Part shown: positions 56,785 through 64,000 of the stretch, piece after piece | Numbering within the stretch: the first letter of the stretch is position 1 | Layout: each line of letters starts with the position of its first letter | From: Galeopsis tetrahit | Lineage: Eukaryota; Streptophyta; Magnoliopsida; Lamiales; Lamiaceae | Assembly: GCA_963675135.1 (NCBI GenBank) | Contig: OY776129.1 | Location: 60,885,028-60,949,027, forward strand | DNA: 64,000 nucleotides | Reading direction: 5' to 3' | Position numbers and translations under genes: made by a program | Notes under the pieces: model-generated | The model's input: the letters and a program-made list of their open reading frames with translations, nothing else | The model's database searches: none | Told to the model about the DNA's origin: nothing

Positions 56785-57434
56785 CGGGGGTGTATTCAAT
56801 TGAGATTCTGTTGGATTTTTTTGGACTTTTAAAATCTGGGGGTATTCAATCCGGATTTTTAAAAGTCTTTCAAAATTTTGAGGTATTCAATACGGATTTT
56901 AAAAAGTCTTTAGAAATCTTTAGGTATTCAACAATATATGGATTTTAATACTCTATGAATTTCGTTGGATTCTCTTTCAAAAATATAAATAAATTTCACT
57001 ATTCAAAATCTCTTCTAAAAAGTAGAGATTTCAACGGATTCTCTTAGAAGACTTGAAAGAGAAGAAAAAAAAAACTTTGTTAACTACGTTTTTCGATAAG
57101 CATCACATATTCTTCACCATCATTATTATCGTGAAAAAAATTACAACTCTGTATTTTAAAATTATGTTCTTTCTTTAATTCCAGTGGTGTTCGATAAATC
57201 TAAAAGATTTTGGTGGTCAAGGTCGTCACTCCAGAAATGCAATTATTCAATCGAATTTTTGTATTGACTCGTACTGGATTAGAAGTTGAAATTGCTTTCT
57301 CAAAGCCAATTAGAACTGAAGGTAATGCATGGAGAACTAGTATTGCATGCTATGTGGAAATGAAGATGAGAATAATAATGATGAATAATAATTTTTTTTT
57401 AACTACCAACAAAATCTCAATTCAATACACCCCT
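56785..57434. mobile_element. PIF/Harbinger-like element, copy 2 (650 bp, inverted relative to copy 1)
   Basis: Ends CGGGGGTGTATTCAATTGAG and CTCAATTCAATACACCCCT, with TTA on both sides (56782-56784, 57435-57437). The empty site reconstructs to the repeat array. Interior matches copy 1 reversed: ACTTTTTAGAAGAGATTTTG/CAAAATCTCTTCTAAAAAGT and CACGATAATAATG/CATTATTATCGTG. Confidence 0.8.
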
Positions 57435-57437
57435 TTA

Positions 57438-58117
57438 AAATTTTTCTAATTTTACACGTTAAAATGAAATATTTGTTAGATTAAGGTTTATTAAAATTAA
57501 ATTAGTGTTTGTTAAATTAAAATTAAAATTCAAACAACTCATCTCTATCAAATAAATTTCAATCAATATCTTCCCTCTTTCCTCTACGTTAGTTTCTCTG
57601 TAATTATTGACTATAAATTATTTTTAATTAATTGTAAATTAATTTTTAAATAAAAGTGATCGGAGTAATTCAGCTTCTACAACAATTAGCTCATTGTTAA
57701 CTGCCGTTTCACGTCCAATATTTTCATCATCGTCGGAATCTTCTCCAAAAAGTGATCGGAGTAACTCAGAATCAGCCATCGTTGATAATGGTGTTTGTTG
57801 GTCGGAGAAGAAAAAAACGACAACTTATGCGTGTTAATGGTGGGATAAACGTTTCTTAATGAAGATAACACAAATAACGTTTAAAATTAGATGTAATGAT
57901 GGTTTGCAATAATTATGCGTGTTGAGAGTTAATTACGTGTGTTGATTGTCGAGAAAGAAGGAAAGAGATTAGCATGCGCAGCATTAATTAGTAATTAATT
58001 AATTATTTGTCATTATGTCTAATTAAGGGTATAACTGTAATTGAGTAATTAATAAATCATTAATTAAATAAAAAAAACGATTCTGTATGCACAGAATCTG
58101 TACAAACAGCATTACCG

Positions 58118-58151
<34 letters not shown>

Positions 58152-58200
58152 TAAATAAATTAATGAAATTATGAAACCGTCCGGCCATGCCAGCTGGAGC
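57438..58200. other. AT-rich stretch with a gene-fragment relic
   Basis: Holds the short relic at 57639-57779 and otherwise no gene. ACGATTCTGTATGCACAGAATC at 58078 is a short hairpin near a possible MITE end. An (AT)n tract lies at 58118-58145. Confidence 0.5.
57639..57779 (-). pseudogene. Short relic encoding MADSELLRSLFGEDSDDDE
   Basis: ATG at 57779 opens 46 codons: MADSELLRSLFGEDSDDDEN, a middle, then EAELLRSLLFKN and TAA. ELLRSL appears twice, so a short duplication (TTACTCCGATCACTTTT) is embedded. The start looks like a genuine acidic N-terminus of a host protein, but nothing follows, so I read it as a captured or broken first exon. The source gene is not recognised. Confidence 0.4.
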
Positions 58201-58207
58201 GTAGGCC

Positions 58208-58215
58208 TATATAAA
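58208..58215 (+). promoter_or_regulatory. TATA box of the cysteine-rich peptide gene
   Basis: TATATAAA lies about 115 nt before the ATG at 58330, placing transcription start near 58240. It fits a short, strongly TATA-driven gene. Confidence 0.6.
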
Positions 58216-58329
58216 TGTTCTTAATTCCCGGCCACTAATTAAGTGCATATATACATTGCTTACAAAAAAAAAAAAAAGTGCATATATATATATACATTGG
58301 CCGGGTTGGAATATACTGTATATTATATA

Positions 58330-58590
58330 ATGGGCGCGGGGTTGAAGATGATCCTTGTAGGTTTGATGCTCGTTCAAGTAATTACAGCAGCAGCAGGGTT
58401 AACGTTGTCTGATAAAGAAGTTGAGCAACTCCTTTGTTGCCAGCAGTGTAACCTGTCAAAAGGCTCCTGTATGAGTGCGTGTCTGATGCATGGGCCCATC
58501 AATGCCGAGAAAATAGCTGATTGCGGAAAAAATTGTGATGCGGGTACTTCCAAGTGTATTGTTGATCGGTGCGGAGGAGGCTGTAATTGA
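58330..58590 (+). CDS. Secreted cysteine-rich peptide, 86 aa, ten cysteines
   Basis: ATG at 58330 is chosen over an in-frame ATG 29 codons upstream because it starts a standard signal peptide, MGAGLKMILVGLMLVQVITA, with a likely cut after AAAG (residue 23). The mature ~63 residues carry Cys at 36, 37, 40, 47, 51, 65, 69, 76, 81 and 85. The spacing includes CxxxC-x13-CxxxC, as in alpha-hairpinin antimicrobial or trypsin-inhibitor peptides, and the CC-start plus ten cysteines also resembles plant thionin-like proteins. Neither family fits fully, so the function is unassigned; defence or signalling is plausible. It is intronless, has a TATA box, and sits alone among transposons. A weak 3' UTR echo lies at 46381. 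Confidence 0.75.
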   Translation: MGAGLKMILVGLMLVQVITAAAGLTLSDKEVEQLLCCQQCNLSKGSCMSACLMHGPINAEKIADCGKNCDAGTSKCIVDRCGGGCN

Positions 58591-58614
58591 TCGATTACCC
58601 TACAGCAGCTAGCA

Positions 58615-58660
<46 letters not shown>

Positions 58661-59339
58661 TTCATTCATTCATTACAATTTACATTGCATTAAACCCTAT
58701 TTTATCTTCTTGTATCTCTACTGTGTAATAATGCATCATATCTATATATGAATGCCTGGCTTCTAGCTTGTTTTTTCAAATTCTCTTGTAATTCTCCATC
58801 GGTTTAATTATATCTATCTATGATATCCGATCTATTTCTTTTTCATTCCATCTTGCTTATATATTAATCAAATATTAATTGATCGAATTTTATTTCATTA
58901 ATTCATACTCATAGCTAGCTACTTGTTTTATTAAAAAAAGTATTAGTGCGCTAATTAATTAATATTTCTAATATTCACAACATCGATATTTAATTTTGTG
59001 AGATCAACCATGAATTTTGGTACTATTGACATTACATGCATGATCATATTTATAATTAAAGAATCTTTATCTTTATTATATATATTTTTGCAAACATTTT
59101 TTTACAGCCACGTGACACTAATTCATTGGTTTATTTCAGTCTCTCTCTTCTCAAATCACTCTATTTCAAAATCCTTGAATTCTCATTCATTCTATACTTT
59201 TCTTTTAATCTCATCCATTCATTTTAAAACTTAATCTTGACCCTACATTCTTAATCTTTTTTCTATATAAATCCCTCATCTCTTCTCAAAATCCCTAATT
59301 TCTCATTCATTCTCAATTTTACTTTTTTATATTTTACTT
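58591..59339. other. 3' region of the peptide gene and AT-rich flank
   Basis: An (AT)n tract occupies 58617-58659 directly in the 3' UTR. GTGTAATAATGCATC near 58720 could hold the poly(A) region. 59110-59180 repeats the CACGTGACAC / (CT)n / CTATTTCAAAATCC block seen at 1340 and 3485. Confidence 0.5.
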
Positions 59340-60850
59340 TTTTATTTGAAGATTTTGAAGAACTTTGAAGATTTTGAAGATTGTGAAGAACTTTGAAGAT
59401 TTGAAGATAGTGAAGAAATTTTTACTTTTTTGTAATTTTGTATATTTCTTCTTACATTCGAAGATTTTTGTAATTTATGATTGTCTCTCATGTTCTCAAT
59501 CTCAATTTTACTTTTTATGTCATCCATTTATTATAATCAATTTATTGAATATTTTGTATTTTGATAATCAATTTATGAAGATTTTGTATTTTGATAATCA
59601 ACTTTGAAGATTTGAAGATAGTCAAGAAATTTTGAAGATTGAAGATTGAAATTTTTTGTAATTTTGTATATTTCTTCTTACATTCGAAGAATTTTGTAAT
59701 TTATGATTGTCTCTCATGTTCTCAATCTCAATTTTACTTTTTATGTCATCCATTTATTATAATCAATTTATTGAATATTTTGTATTTTGATAATCAATTT
59801 ATGAAGATTTTGTATTTTGATAATCAATTTATGAAGATTTTGAAGATTGTGAAGAACTTTGAAGATTTGAAGATAGTGAAGAAATTTTGAAGATTGAAGA
59901 TTTTTAGAAATTTTGAAGATTGAAGATTTGAAGGTTGTGACTTTGAAGATTGTGTAGAAATTTTGAAGATTGAAGATTTTTGTAATTTATGTATATTTCT
60001 TCTTACATTCGAAGATTTTTGTAATTTATGATTGTCTCTCATGTTCTCAATAGAAATTCAATCGTTCGTCTTTCTTGATTCGGCTTTCTTGATGAATCTT
60101 TGTGACTTCGAAGATTGTGAGTCTCTCATGTTCTCAATCTCAATTTTACTTTTTATGTCATCCATTTATTATAATCAATTTATTGAATATTTTGTATTTT
60201 GATAATCAATTTATGAAGATTTTGTATTTTTATAATCAATTTATGAAGATTTTGAAGATTGTGAAGAACTTTGAAGATTTGAAGATAGTGAAGAAATTTT
60301 GAAGATTGAAGATTTTTAGAAATTTTGAAGATTGAAGATTTTGAAGATTTGAAGGTTGTGACTTTGAAGATTGTGTAGAAATTTTGAAGATTGAAGATTT
60401 TTGTAATTTATGTATATTTCTTCTTACATTCGAAGATTTTTGTAATTTATGATTGTCTCTCATGTTCTCAATAGAAATTCAATCGTTCGTCTTTCTTGAT
60501 TCGTCTTTCTTGATGAATCTTTGTGACTTTGAAGATTGTGAAGAACTTTGAAGATTTGAAGATTGTGAAGAAATTTTGAAGATTGAAGATTTTTAAAAAT
60601 TCATCTTAATTGTCATAAATTTAATCTTTATATCTTTTTATTTTTAGATTGTGTAGAAATTTTGAAGATTGAAGATTTTTGTAATTTATGATTGTGTCTC
60701 ATGTTCTCAATAGAAATCCAATCATTCGTTTTTCTTGATGTATCTTTGTGACTTTGAAGATTGTGAAAAACTTTGAAAATTTGAAGATTGTGAAAATTTT
60801 TTGAAGATTGAAGATTTTTAAAAATTCATCTTAATTGTTATAAATTTAAT
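59340..60850. repeat. TTTGAAGATT minisatellite with higher-order repeats
   Basis: Short units of TTTGAAGATT and TTGTGAAGAACTTTGAAGAT alternate with a longer block (TTCTTCTTACATTCGAAGAT, TTATGATTGTCTCTCATGTT, CTCAATCTCAATTTTAC, TTTATTATAATCAATTTATT) that is repeated near 59445, 59670 and 60120. A variant block ending in AATTCAATCGTTCGTCTTTC occurs at 60050 and 60475, about 425 bp apart. Reading frames here are by-products of the periodicity. Confidence 0.88.
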
Positions 60851-60889
60851 CTTTATATCTTTTTATTTTTATAAATTCAATTTAAAGCG

Positions 60890-61990
60890 TATTTAATCTT
60901 ATATTTTTAAAATTACTCCAACAATAATATTTAATTTTTTTCTATTTAATCTATCTTAATAATATTTAAATAAATTTAATTTTAATCTTATTCCTAAAAT
61001 TATTCCAACAAATAATAATATTTTATAATTTCAACCAAATCTATCTTAATAATATTTAAATAAATCTATCTTAATAATATATAAATAAATTTAATTTTAA
61101 TATTATTCCTAAAATTACTCCAACAATAAGATTTGATTTTTTATAAATTCAAAAATTTAATATGCACGATATTTTGACTTTAATTTTTATAAATCTAACT
61201 TAAATAAATTTAATCTATCTTAATAATATCTAAATAAATTTAATTTTAATCTTATTTCTAAAATTACTTCAACAATAAGATTTGATTTTTTTTTTCTATT
61301 TAATCTATCTTAATAAGATTTAATAATAAGATTTGATTTTTTTTCACTAAAATTACTCTTATCTATCTTCCTATCTTCATATTTTCTAAAATTACTCTAA
61401 TAATAAGATTTGATTTGTTTTCTCTAAAATTACTCTTATATATCTTCCTAAATTACTTCTTAATAATATCTAAATAAATTTAATTTTAATATTATTCCTA
61501 AAATTACTCCAACAATAAGATTTGATTTTTTATAAATTCAAAAATTTAATATGCACAATATTTTGACTTTAATTTTTATAAATCTAATTTAAATAAATTT
61601 AATCTATCTTAATAATATCTAAATAAATTTAATTTTAATCTTATTCCTAAAATTATTTTTTTCCTATTTAATCTATCTTAATAATATTTAATAATAAGAT
61701 TTGATTTTTTTCCCCTAAAATTACTCTTATCTATCTTCCTATCTTCATATTTCCTAAAATTTATAAGATTTGATTTGTTTTCTCTAAAATTACTCCTATC
61801 TATCTTTCTAAATTACTTCAATAATAAGATTTAATTTTTTTTCATAAAATTACATATTTAATCTTATACAAATTTTTATAAATCTAACAAATTTAATATT
61901 TTCGTCTATTAGTATAAAAGATTATAAATCTATTTTTTTTTTACAATTATATACTTATTTTACTTCAATAAGATTTGATTTTTTTTCATA
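60890..61990. repeat. AT-rich tandem repeats, including a ~386-bp duplication
   Basis: TTAATATTATTCCTAAAATT with ACTCCAACAATAAGATTTGA and AATTTAATATGCAC occurs at about 61098 and again at 61484. Shorter units (AATCTATCTTAATAATATTT, AAATTACTCTTATCTATCTT) recur throughout. No gene. Confidence 0.75.
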
Positions 61991-62008
61991 ATTTTATAAT
62001 ATATTTTA

Positions 62009-63124
62009 GGGAAAATATCAATTTTGGTCACCCAGTTTTACCTCTTTTCATATTTGATCACTCACATTTAGTCACTATCAAAATTGGTCACTCACTTATT
62101 ATATTCTATCAAAATTGATCATTCCGTTAGTCAATCTGTCATTGACTAACGGAGAAAGAGTTTTCAGCTCAAAATTTTCAAAACGTTAAAAACTCAGATG
62201 CATCTTCCTAGAAACTAATGAAACAAACGCAGTAGCAAGAATGAAACATGTGGAACCCACCGAAGCATGAAAAAATACCCATGGAAGAATCTTAGTCAAT
62301 CACAAAAATTATACATTATTTCTTATTTTAATTTAAGTTTTAAGTTTTTTATGACAAAATTATTTTATTATATTTATCTTATATAAATCTGATACTTTCT
62401 AGAATGTAATTGTGGTAGACTGGTAGTTAAAAAAATTCGGTAAGTTTTTAATAATTATTTAACTCAATTATTTTACAGGAAATGAGAAACTTAGGAGATA
62501 GAATGAAACTTTGTACTCAGGTTTTTTTTTGAACAATTGTACTCTGTTTTTCAATTCTTGGTTTCATATTGAATTTGTATAATAATTGGAGATATAAATT
62601 TATTTCAATTTATTTCCCAATTTATAATTATTGGAGCATAATTTGTGGTGAAGATTAATGGTTAACAGTTTTCTAAAATTATTCATTCAAGATTTCGTTC
62701 TAAATATTTTTCTATTAAGATCATTATTGTAGATTTCTTGAAATGTTAGTCAAACAATTGGGCATTTGAAATTAATTGAAATACGTAAATTTCTAACTCC
62801 TGAGTTTCTCATTTCCTAATTATCTATAAAATAAAAAGTAAACCACTAAAAGATGCATCAGAATTTCTTCTGACCTATTATAAATATTTTTGCACATGTT
62901 TCATTCTTGCTTCTGCTGTAAGATGCATGAGAATTTTTTAATCTAGGTTTTGAGAAATTTCACGGCTCACAACTGTTTGTCCGTTAGTCAATGACAGATT
63001 GACCAACAGAGTGATCAATTTTGATAAAAAATAATAATTGGGTGACCAATTTTGATAGTGACTAAATGTGGGTGACCAAATATGAAAAGAGGTAAAAGTG
63101 GGTGACCAAAATTGATATTTACCC
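62009..63124. mobile_element. MULE-type element with perfect 9-bp TSD (1116 bp)
   Basis: TIRs of about 150 bp start GGGAAAATATCAATTTTGGT and, from the other side, GGGTAAATATCAATTTTGGT. TATATTTTA is duplicated at 62000-62008 and 63125-63133. Inside the TIRs a second inverted pair is seen (GAATGAAACATGTG / CACATGTTTCATTC). No coding sequence. Each TIR holds three related GGTCAC(C/T)CA units. Confidence 0.92.
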
Positions 63125-63215
63125 TATATTTTAATTTACAAAATTAAAATTTGAATATTGAAAATTGATTTGTTAATAAGATACTTTTAGAACATAGCAT
63201 ATATATATATATATA

Positions 63216-64000
63216 GAGTACTGATATAGAACCAACCTTCGGGTTTTTTATGGAACCAGATTACTGAGCTGTCACTCCGCGTCATCATCCACATCATTCT
63301 TATTGATATATTTTAAAAGATAATTTAAAACAAATCTTATCCATTAACATATATTTTAATTTTTTAATATGTAATCTCTCACTTAACCATTAGTAAAAAC
63401 CAGCAAATTTTTCATCTGCCCACCCACCAACGATTTATTTTTTCTGATTTACTATTTATTTTTTCTGGAAAAATCAAGTTTTTCCCACAGAGCAAATCAA
63501 GTTTTCTACAATTATTACTTATTTTTTTTTTTCAATTTACTAACCCAAACAAATAGTGGTGATGGATGACAAAATTTATAATTTAGCAATAAAATGATTT
63601 AAAAAAATAATAATATTGAATCAAAACATAGTCATTCATTTAAGAGAAGATTAATCAAATCGCTTATAAGAAGGATGAATGTTATAATATGAAAACAATA
63701 CAATGTCGAAAGCTATCACTCAAGCATTCCCACGTACATATTACAATATGAAAAATGTAGACACCTCATTAATAATACATTAATAATATTATATTCAGAG
63801 GTCCCTCATGGGTGGTTGCAAAACGTGTGTATGATTTGCGTAGTCGATAGGTTCTGGCATATGTGAAACACATTTTTAGTGTGTATGATTTGTGGTTGCA
63901 AAACGTGTGTATGATTTGCCGTAGTCAATAGGTTCTGCCATATGTGAAACACATTTTGAGTGTGTATGATTTGCGTAGTCGATAGGTTCTGGCATATGTG
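63216..64000. mobile_element. Second copy of the 50289-51734 element, cut by the window edge
   Basis: Starts GAGTACTGATATAGAACCAA right after an (AT)n tract and follows the first copy closely for about 700 bp, but with added tandem copies of GTGTGTATGATTTGCGTAGT...GGTTCTGGCATATGTG at 63826, 63907 and 63963. The right end lies beyond the window. Confidence 0.88.

Noticed and set aside
59365..60463. Frames of 61-83 aa in the GAAGATT repeats
   Set aside because: Repeated near-identical frames on both strands arise from the tandem repeat itself.
59340..60850. CRISPR-like regular repeats
   Set aside because: No unique spacers of constant length, and the setting is a plant nuclear genome.
1..64000. 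tRNA, rRNA or snRNA genes
   Set aside because: I looked for B-box-like GGTTCGAATCC and similar motifs and saw no convincing structure; a covariance-model scan would be decisive.

Overview
This is nuclear DNA of a flowering plant. The protein-coding genes are split by many introns with GT/AG borders, and they are clear members of angiosperm families (ARP3, a CFIm68-type RNA-binding protein, GRIK/SnAK kinase, a BGAL8-type beta-galactosidase). The rest is AT-rich and full of DNA-transposon remains. A eudicot, possibly Lamiales, is my impression only; nothing here fixes the species.

Layout. 1-1.3 kb: the edge of a Mutator-like element (MULE) with a FAR1-type transposase on the minus strand. 1.3-6 kb: AT-rich repeats. 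6.5-9.7 kb: ARP3 (+, 9 coding exons, 430 aa). 9.7-12.5 kb: a duplicated ARP3 3' flank around an LTR-like repeat, then a PIF/Harbinger-like element. 13.1-17.6 kb: a CFIm68/CPSF6-like gene (+) with a ~0.33 kb tandem repeat behind it. 19.0-20.6 kb: a DUF7870/methyltransferase-like gene (+) preceded by a 41-codon uORF. 21.5-22.7 kb: an F-box/kelch gene (-). 24.3-29.5 kb: GRIK kinase (-, 11 coding exons, 406 aa). 31.4-36.5 kb: BGAL8-type beta-galactosidase (-, 19 coding exons, 864 aa). 36.8-64 kb: almost entirely transposons and tandem repeats, with one small secreted cysteine-rich peptide gene at 58.3 kb.

Gene relationships. The genes are separate transcription units, not an operon. From memory of the Arabidopsis map, ARP3 and the CFIm68-like gene are neighbours there (At1g13180-At1g13190), and so are the F-box/kelch gene and GRIK2 (At5g60570-At5g60550). 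The left 36 kb therefore looks like conserved gene-rich sequence, and the right 27 kb like a transposon accumulation zone.

Transposon archaeology. Several elements can be bounded to the base by their target-site duplications (TSDs): MULEs with perfect 9-bp TSDs at 40535-41489, 48195-48559, 52370-56314 and 62009-63124; a long-TIR element with a 10-bp TSD at 50289-51734 and a second copy running off the right edge; a hAT element with an 8-bp TSD at 43687-44931 carrying a nested Stowaway; and two PIF/Harbinger-like copies with TAA/TTA TSDs. I found no clearly new biological system. The best leads are the uORF peptide, the ten-cysteine peptide, and three adjacent elements that each carry a GC-rich block ending in a splice-donor-like site.
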